This document shows positions 45,401 through 55,600 of a stretch of DNA of 64,000 nucleotides, piece after piece; within the stretch, counting starts at the first letter, position 1, and every line of letters begins with the position of its first letter. The notes beneath the pieces were generated by a model, which had not been told where the DNA came from, did no database searches, and saw only the letters and a program-made list of their open reading frames with translations. Made by a program: the position numbers and the translations under genes. The stretch comes from Mytilus edulis (Eukaryota; Mollusca; Bivalvia; Mytilida; Mytilidae), in contig NC_092345.1 in assembly GCF_963676685.1 (NCBI RefSeq), forward strand, positions 75,133,960 to 75,197,959, given 5' to 3'.

Positions 45401-48396
45401 TTTAATTTTTGGAATGACTGAACAAATATTACACATCAATAAACTTCAATAAACATTTATTACAATATTTCCAAATAGATAAAAACATTTAATGTACAAT
45501 TAATTGATATATATTTATAATTGCATATACATGATATATGCATTGCCATCAAAATTTTTTTTTTTTATTCTCCTGCATATCTTAAAAATAAACATACTAA
45601 ATGCTTTATTTAACTTGAATAGTTGGTGTTATCTTTAAGTTCTAAAAGTGTAGGTACAATGTATACTAGCAATTAATTGTCAAACAAAAGAGAAAGTTCA
45701 TGTTTCTCACATTTTTTGGTTTAAATACCTATTCAAAGGACCAAATCAATAATCTTGGTTTTTTTTTAACACAAAATGTAAAATAGCCACAATTTAATTC
45801 TAAATATAAATATGCAGGTCAATTGAAATTCTAAAAGTTGAACAGTTTAACAATTATTTATATTTTTCATATAGATAAAAATAGTATTTGTACATACATA
45901 ATATGTCATGTATATACGAGCTTTTTAAATCAGTTATTGTACAATATGCTTTTAAATTTACATCAATTTGAAACTCATCACATTCAGTAAGATTTTATTC
46001 GTAGATTGCTTGTTCAAACAATATTTTTTTCAAGCTTTCAGAGAAGTTTATAAATAACAATATTATTTAATTTATATCGGGTAAAATATTTATGTACAGC
46101 AATATTGATAATTCATACAAAAATTCAGTAGATAACACAACATAATATATATATACAGACATAAAGTAAACTTGTTTTCAAAATGCATCTTAATCATACA
46201 ATTCTTTATTTGACAGAAAACATCTTGATAAGATTATATACACGGACTAGTTTGTAATATCAATCATAAGACGAACTTGGTTATGTCAAGCTTTAAGAAA
46301 ATATTTTCTTTTAGATGAAAAAGATAATTGTTGATGATATGGCTGATGTGAATGGGAATATATCACTACTGTTTGCAACTGAAGCATATGGGATGGGTGC
46401 AGATGCGCCAAATATAAGAAGAATCATACATTATGGACCACCTACTTCTGTAGAAAGTAAGATTGATAACTTACAAGCTAATAAATATTACACATATCAT
46501 TCAACTACAATTATTTAAAAGGTGCATTATCATACATTTCTATGTTTTGTATGAATTGATAATCATATCAGCCTATATAATTGTGTCAATAGCACTCTTA
46601 ATGCTTAACAATATTATAACACAAAGCTTAGAGGGTAATATAGCAGATGGTTAAAATGATTGTAACACATACATGTATGGGATAACAAATCTTGTGGACA
46701 TGACTTTAATCTCTTTCAATTTATCTTAATATATTAGATTTAAAAAAATTACACATAATTATGTCTATGTGTATGCATTTTTCATGTAAATAAGCTAATG
46801 CTAATAACATTGTATATGTTGAAGTGTTAGACTGCACTCACTGTCAAATTTGTAAAGGTGCTAATGAAGTTCTTGCAATTTAAATATCACATACATAAAT
46901 ATTGCATACTAGTAGTTGATTACTAATATAAAAAAGAAGATGTGGTATGATTGCCAATGAGACAACTATCCACAAAAGACCAAAATGACACAAACAACTA
47001 TAGGTCACTGTACGGCCTTCAACAATGAGCAAAGCCCATACCGCATAGTCAGCTATAAAAGGCCCCGATAAGAAAATGTAAAACAATTCAAACGAGAAAT
47101 CTAACGACCTCATTTATGTAAAAAATGAACGAAAAACAAACGACAACCACTGAATTACAGGCTCCAGACTTGAGACAGGCACATACATAAATAATGTGGC
47201 GGGGTTAAACATGTTAGCAGGATCCCAACCTAAGTTTAATTAATAGGACAAACTACCCTCATTTTTAATCAGTTAGGGCTTGTCTTTTTCTAATTCTTTA
47301 AAGATTATTGATATTGTACAAAGGGAGATAATTCTTGCATTATTATTGATTGTCTTCCCTAAGTTAAACAAACAATTTAAATTATCTATACAAATTGATT
47401 ACAAAATATCTTGGGCTGGCTTTACCTATTGTGGCCCATCCAACATGATTCAAATAACAAATTGGTTAAGAGAAGATATTATCAGCATTACAAAAGCCAA
47501 AATTATCACACAGTTTGTATTAGCCAAATTTGGCATGCCAGAACCTTTTATATATTACATTACCCTGTGGAATTAGCTCATAGTATTAGTTAAATATCAT
47601 ATTGGGACTTGAAAAAGTTTACATTTATGTCCTTTGGTCTATGGAGGATACTCGTCTCATGGACATCACACCACATCTCCTTATTCTTATTTCTAATCTA
47701 TAAAGCTGGACAAAAGGAAAGCAATTACATAGTAAATGTTTAAAAACCTATTTACTATATTTTAGCAGTTGACATAGTATCTGCATATCAAGAAGAATGC
47801 TATCTACATAAACAGTATTAGATTTTTGCTTTAATGAAATGCATTTTTTCTAGCTTATATGCAAGAGATTGGCCGTGCTGGCAGAGATGGTCTTCAAAGT
47901 GAAGCTGTATTGTACTTTTAACAACAATGACCTAGGTGGTAACACCCCAGTTAGAGATGAAGTCAAACAATTTTGTAGACTTAAATCATGCAGAAGGCAA
48001 TTTCTCTGTAAACATTTTGACTGGGAATGTGTGGCTTTGTTGATAAAACACAACTGTTGTGACATTTGTAAGGTGGACTGTAATTGTATTGAGTGCTTAT
48101 CAAATTCAGCATTTGATGACCTTGATGTTGCTGAAGATGACAAAGAAGGTACTCCGTCACAGCTTCAAACTCTATTAGCATCATATTTTCAACTGGAAAA
48201 TGATTTAGTTGACATGCCAAAATCAGAAATTTTTACAGGTCTGTCTTCTGAGCTTGTTCACGAGATAGTTAAAAATTGTTTATCTTATAAATCTGCTGAG
48301 GAGATATGTAGAAAATTTCCTTTCTTGAAATTTGAATATGCTTGTAATATATTCAAAATTATATTGAATGTCAAATCTGAATGTCCTGAGGTTTAA
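42474..48396 (+). CDS. RecQ-like ATP-dependent DNA helicase, frameshifted in last exon
   Basis: Exons 42474-42789, 44772-45358, 46315-46456 and 47854-48396 join in phase. SF2 helicase motifs appear in order: motif 0-like LKPLQ, Walker A PTGYGKS (51-57), DEAH (149-152) in the RecQ-type context IDEAHCVVQWGHEFRPDY, motif III ALTATAT, motif V LFATEAYGMGAD (near 320-331) and motif VI QEIGRAGRDG (352-361). The family unwinds DNA 3'-5' in recombination and repair. In exon 4 the frame meets TAA at 47919-47921 after residue 370. One base away in frame, the text continues through FNNND and a RecQ zinc-binding pattern (CRRQFLCKHF, then HNCCDIC, CNC) to a stop at 48396. So a single extra T in the TTTT run 47916-47919 breaks the gene; without it the product would be about 528 aa. 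This could be an assembly error, an allele or true decay. It is not one of the five standard vertebrate RecQs that I can identify. Confidence 0.85.
43010..43330 (+). repeat. Mussel interspersed repeat family A, copy in RecQ intron 1
   Basis: Contains 'agatgtggtgtgagtgccaa', 'tgagacaactctccatccaa', 'ataggtcaatgtatggcatc' and 'caagctataaagggccc'. These match 46930-47270 in the same orientation and 55100-55405 in the opposite one. Confidence 0.75.
44010..44310 (+). repeat. Repeat fragment related to 24988-25400
   Basis: Shares 'tttggtatattattttatca', 'gatgattttgtgtggagtta' and 'tggtcctttgacttgg' phrases with the tandem units at 24988-25400. In RecQ intron 1, non-coding. A second short family A piece lies at 44446-44520 ('acaaggagacaactaccaga'). 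Confidence 0.5.
45359..46314. other. RecQ intron 2, AT-rich, nothing recognised
   Basis: This is a canonical intron (gtttgt to ttttag) of very AT-rich sequence. No repeat family, ORF or structured element was recognised. Confidence 0.5.
46930..47270 (+). repeat. Mussel interspersed repeat family A, well preserved
   Basis: The best copy in the window: 'gatgtggtatgattgccaat', 'gagacaactatccacaaaag', 'ggtcactgtacggccttcaa' and 'ccgcatagtcagctataaaa'. I recognise this text as a very common Mytilus repeat. It is in RecQ intron 3. Confidence 0.8.
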
Positions 48397-48595
48397 CTTC
48401 ATTCTACATTGTGCTTAATGATAAAATTTGTTAAAATTCATACGAAAAGCACCTTAATTTGCATACATTTTGTCAAACAATTTCATATGCTTTTTTCATT
48501 AGATAATTCTTTAGAATTAGCCATATTTCATTTATAGTTTAATTCATACTAAACTTGTGAATTTACAGTACTTAATATACATCTGTTAAAAAATT

Positions 48596-51500
48596 GTTGA
48601 TAGTGTGTCAAATAGAAATGGTGATTTACTCATTGAGTTTTTAGTAGATTGTAACATGTGTATGGTAAATGGGCGAATTGGCTCGCAAGATTTTACTCAT
48701 ATTAAAGGTACAGGGAAATCTGTTGTAGACTATGTCCTTACTCCACATGAACAGTTAAATGAGGTAATTAACTTTAAAGTGAATACAATGTCAGACTTGG
48801 TGACTGAGTTATCTCTTGTCGGATACGAATCGATTCCGGACCATTCACTGTTAGAATGGGGCATACGAGTTAGAACCGATATGTCGGAAGTAGAACAAAA
48901 CAAGAGCGGTATAGGAGCAAATCGGGTTAAAGGTCCAAGAAAGTTCAAGCTAGATGGATTGAATAACGAACCTTTTTCTAGTGAAAATATGCAAAATGTA
49001 TTACGAGATACTATATGTCGAATCGAAGTTGCTTTAAACCGCAGTAAAGACGTTAATAAGGCTTTTGTCGAACTGAAACATTTACTTATTAAAGAATTGG
49101 AGCTAACATGTAAAGAATTGAAACCGCCCGTTTCTAATATGCGCACGAATAAGTGTAAGCGGAAACCGTATTGGTCTGATGAATTACAGGACTCGTGGAA
49201 CAAAACGTGTGATGCTGAGAGGCAATGGAAGCGATGTAAATCAATTGGAAAATCTAAACTCCGTACTCGATTTATGCAATCACGAAAAGATTTCGACAAA
49301 TTAAATCGTAAAGCGAAGCGGAATTATCAGCTAGAACAACAAAATAAACTTCAAAAACTTGGTGAACAAAATTCTTCTGAATTTTGGAAGTCTATAGGCA
49401 AATTAGGACTTGCCAATGATCGCAAATCGAGACAAACTTTTCAAATTCGATCAGAAACAGGAGAAATTACAAGTGACATTGACTCTGTATTAGAAAAATG
49501 GAAAATAGACTACGAAAAGCTGTACAACAGTGCTGATATAAATGGTTCGTATGATGATGAATTTCTTAAGGACATTAAAAATAAACTTCAAAATAGGAAT
49601 AATTTAGTCAATGACAATAATATTGATACAACTGAACTAAATAGAGCTATAGAAAGGGATGAGGTACGCGAGGCCGTTTTTCGAGCTAAGCAAGGTAAAT
49701 CCGCGGGAATTGATGAGATACCGGGTGAGATTTTACGAAATGACACGTGTATAGACTTGCTATATAAAATTATTCAGTTTTGTTTCATAGAAGGGCACGT
49801 TCCTAGTGAATGGTTAACGAGTATGATCTCTCCGATTCCGAAACCGAAAATGGACCCCCTTAATCCACTTGAATATCGTCCAATTTCATTAATATCAGTG
49901 CCGTGCAAAATATATGCGGATATTTTGAATAAAAGATTGACAAATTGGTTAGAACAAAATGACATGTTAGCAGAAGAGCAAAATGGATTTAGACGTAACC
50001 GAAGCTGTTTGGATCATTTATATATACTTACAACAATTATTAAAAATAGAAAGTTACAAAGGAAAGATTCTTTCGTGTGCTTTGTGGATGCGAAGAAGGC
50101 TTTTGATAATGTAAATCGGGACATGTTGTGGTATAAGCTGATGAAAATGGGTATTAACGGAACGTTTCTAAAAGCAATTCAGTCTCTTTACGATGCGACA
50201 CTAAGTGCTGTAAAATTAGGAAACAACTTGACAGATATTTTCCCGGTTCAATACGGTGTGAAACAAGGCTGTAAAATGTCTCCTACTTTGTATTCTATAT
50301 ATGTTAACGATCTTGCGGAGGATATTCGCTCGCTTAATGCTGGTGTAGATATTGGTGACTTAAATGTATCTATTCTTCTTTACGCTGACGATGTTGCGTT
50401 GATAGCTCCAAATGAGCAGAATTTACAAAAGATGTTGGACTGTTTAAACACCTGGTGTAGGAAATGGAGAATGACTCTAAATACAGAAAAAACGAAAGTT
50501 ATTCATTACCGTAATAAAAACATTGCTAGATCTGCCGTTGAATTTAAATGCGGAGATATTTCAGTTAATTATATTTCATCCTACAGATATTTGGGACTAC
50601 ATTTGAATGAATTTTTGGATTATAAACATACAGTACGAGAAATTACTAAATCAGCAAGCAGAGCACTTTCAGCCTTATATGCTAAATTTATTTCGTGTGG
50701 TGGAATGACTTGTGATGTGTTTACGAAACTATATAGGTCGGTAGTTGAGCCTGTTCTATACTATGGTTCTGGAATATGGGGACATACAAATTGGAGAGAG
50801 GTACAAGTTATACAGAACAAAGCATGTCGGTTATTCTTAGGAAGTGCTTCAAATGCGTCAAATATAGCCATTCAAGGTGATATGGGACTTACAAGTACGA
50901 AATCAGCAGAAATTTTGGAAACTTTTCGTTTATTTCTTAGAGTGAGCAAAGCTTATGATACAAGACTTACGTATAAGGTTCATATGTGGAGTAAGGATTG
51001 TTCTAGGTCATGGGATAAAAATTGTATAAAGAAAGCACAAATTTTAGGTATTGAAAATGTTATTAATGATACTTTTTCCATTAAACATAAACTGCAAGAT
51101 ATCAAATCTAAACTATGTGAAAAAGATAAAAATGAGTGGGTTGAAAAATTGTTTAATGACAGAAATCAATGTAATGGTAATAAATTACGTATTTATAGAG
51201 AGTATAAACATGTTTTAGAATTTAGTTCTTATGTAAAATTAGTTCGTAACAGGCAGCATAGACGTGTTTTGTCAAATTTTAGAAGTGGCTGTTTACCACT
51301 GGCAGTTGAAACGGGTAGATACACCAAGCCAAAAATTCCTTTAAATGAGCGCACTTGTATATATTGTACAGATAATTGTGTAGAAGATGAAAAACATTTT
51401 TTATTAGGGTGCGATTTTTATGCAGATTTAAGATATGATTTAATGAAAAAATCTGGTGATATTTGTGATTCTTTTAATGATCTTGATTTACAGGAAAAAT

Positions 51501-51799
51501 TTATTTTTTTAATGTCAAATGATGCTATTCAACCATTTTTAGCTAAAACTTTATATCAAATGTTTTATCGAAGAAGGTATTGTGTATAGTAATATTTTAG
51601 TACATTAGTTTTAATTGTTTTATAATATGTGTGATATTTTTAAAGTGTCTCATAAGTCAGTAATTTGGCTGGGTACCAATATTTTAATTGTAATATTTAA
51701 TAATTTTTAATTGCATATTATGTTATTATATGTATTCATTGTGTTTTATATTGGTATGTGACACTATAATAAATTATTCTGATTCTGATTCTGATTCTG
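48596..51799 (+). mobile_element. 5'-truncated non-LTR retrotransposon
   Basis: The insertion is bounded by a direct repeat, 'ctgttaaaaaatt' at 48583-48595 and the same with two extra A at 51797-51811, consistent with a target-site duplication. The 3' end carries a hexamer tail (attctg)n at 51775-51799 instead of poly(A). The element starts inside the endonuclease domain, so it is truncated at the 5' end. It landed about 200 bp after the RecQ-like helicase stop, in the same orientation. Confidence 0.85.
48599..51589 (+). CDS. Non-LTR retrotransposon ORF2 fragment (endonuclease end + reverse transcriptase)
   Basis: An uninterrupted frame of about 994 codons with no true start, because the 5' part is missing; residues are counted from 48605. 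Residues about 1-70 are the tail of an APE-type endonuclease (the SVVDYVLTP segment and later PDHSLLEW). A long linker follows. The reverse transcriptase spans about 390-680, with PISLISVPCKIYADIL, FVDAKKAFD (near 493), the GVKQGCKMSPTLYSIYVNDL block and the catalytic YADD (593-596; 50381-50392). The C-terminus holds a CxxC...H...C zinc-knuckle-like motif (near 918-935). Full-length ORF2 of this type copies element RNA at a nicked target. The catalytic aspartates are intact and no stop interrupts the frame, so the copy is young, but it cannot be autonomous. The clade within APE-type elements is not assigned. Confidence 0.9.
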   Translation, partial: DSVSNRNGDLLIEFLVDCNMCMVNGRIGSQDFTHIKGTGKSVVDYVLTPHEQLNEVINFKVNTMSDLVTELSLVGYESIPDHSLLEWGIRVRTDMSEVEQNKSGIGANRVKGPRKFKLDGLNNEPFSSENMQNVLRDTICRIEVALNRSKDVNKAFVELKHLLIKELELTCKELKPPVSNMRTNKCKRKPYWSDELQDSWNKTCDAERQWKRCKSIGKSKLRTRFMQSRKDFDKLNRKAKRNYQLEQQNKLQKLGEQNSSEFWKSIGKLGLANDRKSRQTFQIRSETGEITSDIDSVLEKWKIDYEKLYNSADINGSYDDEFLKDIKNKLQNRNNLVNDNNIDTTELNRAIERDEVREAVFRAKQGKSAGIDEIPGEILRNDTCIDLLYKIIQFCFIEGHVPSEWLTSMISPIPKPKMDPLNPLEYRPISLISVPCKIYADILNKRLTNWLEQNDMLAEEQNGFRRNRSCLDHLYILTTIIKNRKLQRKDSFVCFVDAKKAFDNVNRDMLWYKLMKMGINGTFLKAIQSLYDATLSAVKLGNNLTDIFPVQYGVKQGCKMSPTLYSIYVNDLAEDIRSLNAGVDIGDLNVSILLYADDVALIAPNEQNLQKMLDCLNTWCRKWRMTLNTEKTKVIHYRNKNIARSAVEFKCGDISVNYISSYRYLGLHLNEFLDYKHTVREITKSASRALSALYAKFISCGGMTCDVFTKLYRSVVEPVLYYGSGIWGHTNWREVQVIQNKACRLFLGSASNASNIAIQGDMGLTSTKSAEILETFRLFLRVSKAYDTRLTYKVHMWSKDCSRSWDKNCIKKAQILGIENVINDTFSIKHKLQDIKSKLCEKDKNEWVEKLFNDRNQCNGNKLRIYREYKHVLEFSSYVKLVRNRQHRRVLSNFRSGCLPLAVETGRYTKPKIPLNERTCIYCTDNCVEDEKHFLLGCDFYADLRYDLMKKSGDICDSFNDLDLQEKFIFLMSNDAIQPFLAKTLYQMFYRRRYCV

Positions 51800-51811
51800 T
51801 TAAAAAAAATT

Positions 51812-52327
51812 CTACAAATGCTTTAGATTTTGACATTTAATTGTGTTTTTTTAACAATAATAACATGTTGTAAATTGATTATGTATGACCAAATCAAATA
51901 ATTTTCAATACTTTGAAATGAGAATTAAGAAAAAACAAGAACTCACTTAATTTTTTTTAGGCCAATTCCCCAATTAAAAAATTGGTGGAAATAAAACCAC
52001 AAGGATTTTCTTCTTTACATTTACTTTAAAACTGAAACTTATTAACTACCATTAATATAGTTTATCATTAAAAAATATCTTAAAAGTTTACCATTTAATA
52101 AATAAGTCTTTAAATTTTTTTATAATATTTGTTAAACTTGTTCATAAGCTTTTATAAGTGAGGGCTTCTGGCAATTTAAACTGGAAATTTACTTATTCAG
52201 TTCTCTTGTTTTGATCATGTATAATCAGTAAAACCTAGTACATGTATATGGAGTTACACAATTTTATATCATTGTTTTCAAAATATTAAGAAAATTTGTC
52301 ATTTACTTCTCAATTCCACATACTACC
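51812..52327. other. AT-rich intergenic stretch, nothing recognised
   Basis: Lies between the retrotransposon and a TTAA-flanked MITE. No ORF, repeat family or structured signal was supported. Confidence 0.4.
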
Positions 52328-52331
52328 TTAA

Positions 52332-52608
52332 GGTGGTACCCAACACTTTCACTAACATTAATTTGGCTCTTTTAATTTTCTTTAAATTTTGACAAAGTAT
52401 TTACTTTGACCCTTTGACAAAAAAATAAAAATTTCAAAAAATTTGAACCAACCCAACTGTTTTATCAAAAAAATTACACTGGTTATATAGCAGTTTGACA
52501 AAAACCTTTTTGATCTTTGAAAAGCTTTATTTGACCTTAACAACAAAACGTAATTAAAACATTTAGCTGATTTTACAGAGTTATCTCCCTGTAGTGTTAG
52601 GTACCACA
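52332..52608. mobile_element. 277-bp MITE with TTAA target duplication
   Basis: The termini GGTGGTACCCAACACT (52332) and the complement of AGTGTTAGGTACCACA (ends 52608) are inverted copies, directly flanked by TTAA on both sides (52328-52331, 52609-52612). TTAA duplications are typical of piggyBac and Kolobok transposases. The interior is AT-rich and non-coding. The right end lies 40 bp from the stop codon of the DUF6589-like gene. Confidence 0.75.
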
Positions 52609-52649
52609 TTAAAGCAAACCAATTAATTAGTATGTGACTTTAAAAATCT

Positions 52650-55600
52650 TCAGTTTCCAATTTCTGTTGCAAACATCTGTATCCTTGGTTCAATCCATTC
52701 AAAGTAATGGCTAGTATTAAGCTGATTCACTATAGTACTAGGAATCTTTGAGAAATGTTCATGTGCTCTGCCAGCCTCAAATTTAAATGGTTTCAATTTC
52801 CTGAGGTCTTTTAAAATGATCTTTTCATCATCTGCAGCAGATTTGTCAGAATGTTTTTTGGCTCTAACAATAACCTTTGTTTGTTTTTCAAAATTTTCCG
52901 CAATGTCTCGAATGGCACCCAGAGCTTTTGTTCTATTCATGATGTTGCTTTCTGTTTTATTTGAAAACATATGTTTTAAGTGATCTTTGACTTTCTTTAC
53001 TAGATGTTCCATAGCTAAGTCTGCAGGGATGTGGCCATTAAAGTGACCATTTGTGTTGACAAAAAGCCCATAAAATTCTTCATTTGCTTCCTTCTCAGAC
53101 AGAAGTATGAGTTGATGAACCAGAAAGCGTAGTATGTCAAAAGCATACTTTGACAAATTTTTATGACTTTTGAAATAAAGCATAGCTACTTTCAAAAGCC
53201 TAATGCCTCGGGTTCGCTCTGGCAATTTTATCATATCCATAAGATCTTTGAAAAGCAGACCAAGCTCTAGCATCATCTGTGCATAATTTTTTACATAGTC
53301 ATATTTTGGTGCTTTTGACTTTTTCATTAATGTTACTTTTCTTCCATCAGTTAGTTGTACAACAACTGGCTGTCCATTAACTGAAAAATAATTTGCAATT
53401 GTGGGTTACCAGTTCAATAGAAAAATTAATAATTCAACACAATGTATAGATCACAAAACAAATGTTGGGATTGATTTTTATTATAAGACCGGACACATTT
53501 TGGGGGGTTTTACATAAAGCTATGATGTCGTCTTGCAAAGACACATTGGGTTTCCGGTTATAATATTTTTAGTTTTAAGTGAATGAATTTAAGGGGTTCA
53601 TATCTTTTTCCATACTTTTTTTTATTGAAACAGTAAATATCTTTGACCACATTTATTTTGTGTCTCAAACCTAAATGTGATGTCAAAGATTTGATCACAA
53701 TCCAAATTTAGGCAGTATCAAGTTTAAATATTGTGTCCAAATTTGCCACAACTGTTCAGGTTACTACCTCCGCAGTCGTATGATGCTGCATAATATATTA
53801 AAAATTCTAATTGTACATTATTTAGATGAATGGAAAATGATTTGATGTCTTATTCAATATAATTGTATTTCATAAGTATTTGTATATTTTTGTAGCTTCT
53901 AAATCTGAAGAATAATTTTCTCTAGTTTATATTGTGAAGATATTCTAATAAGGGTAAAATGATGAAATTTAGTCAGATGTTCAAAATCCTTCTTTTTTTC
54001 TACAATTCAGTGTAAAATATTTTGCCTTGTTACAAACATTTTCCTTTTTATATACATTTAGTAACAATGCAATAGGTAACAAAAGTGCAGTTACCAAAAT
54101 TTAAGCAGATTCTAGTTTAAATTTTAAAATCCAGATAATTCATCATTAATGCATTTTTCTTATCAATTCCAACTTATATATAATGCTGTTTTTTGATTGA
54201 CTGAAAGGTAAAATGCTATTTCTATGTACTGACAATTATTTCTCTGCTAGTGCATTTGTCATTAGTGATTTTCCTGTGCTAGGATATTTCTAGCCAATAC
54301 CAAAGTCCATGGCAGATGTGGAATACTATATTGCATAACCCAATAAATCATTTCTATTATTATAAGACAAATGTATTGTTATTATTTATATAAATATACT
54401 GTCATCCCTACAACTGTTGAAATATTCACATTAGTATAAAAACCATAATTCTAATGCAACAACGTTTGTAACGTTCATTTTGATTGGATAACGTCACTTT
54501 CTTACATGGCATCAATTGACAATTGATGCTATGGGACGTACGCGCAAGCGCAGACGGCATATGGAAGATTTTAAATACATGTTTTAACGTTGTTTTCTGT
54601 CAGTTTCATTAGAATGGAGATAACAATATTGTATTTTAAGCTCCGACGGCATCAATTTGGGATTTGATGGTCGCAAATACCCGTTTACTGTCTCCGCTAA
54701 CGTGTCGCCAGTAAACTTAATTTGCGACCATCAAATCCCCAATTGATGCCGTCGGAGCTTAAAATACAATACAGTTATCTCCTAATTATTGGGAGCAAAT
54801 GGCGAACTCAATGGAAACATATTATCAACGTCATAATCAAATACAGATAGGGTCAGTGCATTTGCATCAGATATGATTATTCAGCCTAAGCAATTTGACT
54901 GTGCAAATAGCACAGCTGCAGTATACATATAAAAAATTAAACAGTCAATACTCTATATGGTACCTGATAACTGCTGAGGTAAAAAAAGATACAAAAAACT
55001 TTCGATGACTATAAACAATTACATCATGCAAACAAAGGATGTTTGCCAAAAATACCAGTTACTAGTTAAACAAATGCCTTATTGGTCTGAGAATTTTCTG
55101 TCATACCACTGTCCCAGGTTAGAAATATGGTTGGGGTCCCACTGACATGTTTAACCCCCAACATTATGTATGTATGTATGTGCCTGTCCAAAGTCAGGAG
55201 CCTATTTTATAGTGATTGTTTATGTGTTACATATTTTTTTTGATTATCAATTGTTTTACATCTTCATTTCGTGGCATTTTAAAGCTGACTATGTGGTATG
55301 GGCTTTGCTCATTGTTGAAGGTTGTACAGTTACCTATATAAGTTTATTTTTTTGTAATTTTGGTCTCTTGTGGAGAGTTGTTTCATTGGAAATCATACCA
55401 TATCTTTTTTTTATATGATATTATTGTATGTAAATCAATACTTCATTTAAAAAAATACCTTTTATTGCCTCTTCTGTCCAGCACTCATTTGTATTGCTGT
55501 CAGATAAAACATATTTGGAAATTACATCACCAATTGTCTCAAACAACCATTGTCGCTTTTCTTCTAAGTTATTAAATGAAGGTGGAACATGTACAGTAGG

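Noticed and set aside
48730..49299. 189-residue antisense frame
   Set aside because: It is the mirror of the retrotransposon frame on the other strand, with no domain or splice support.
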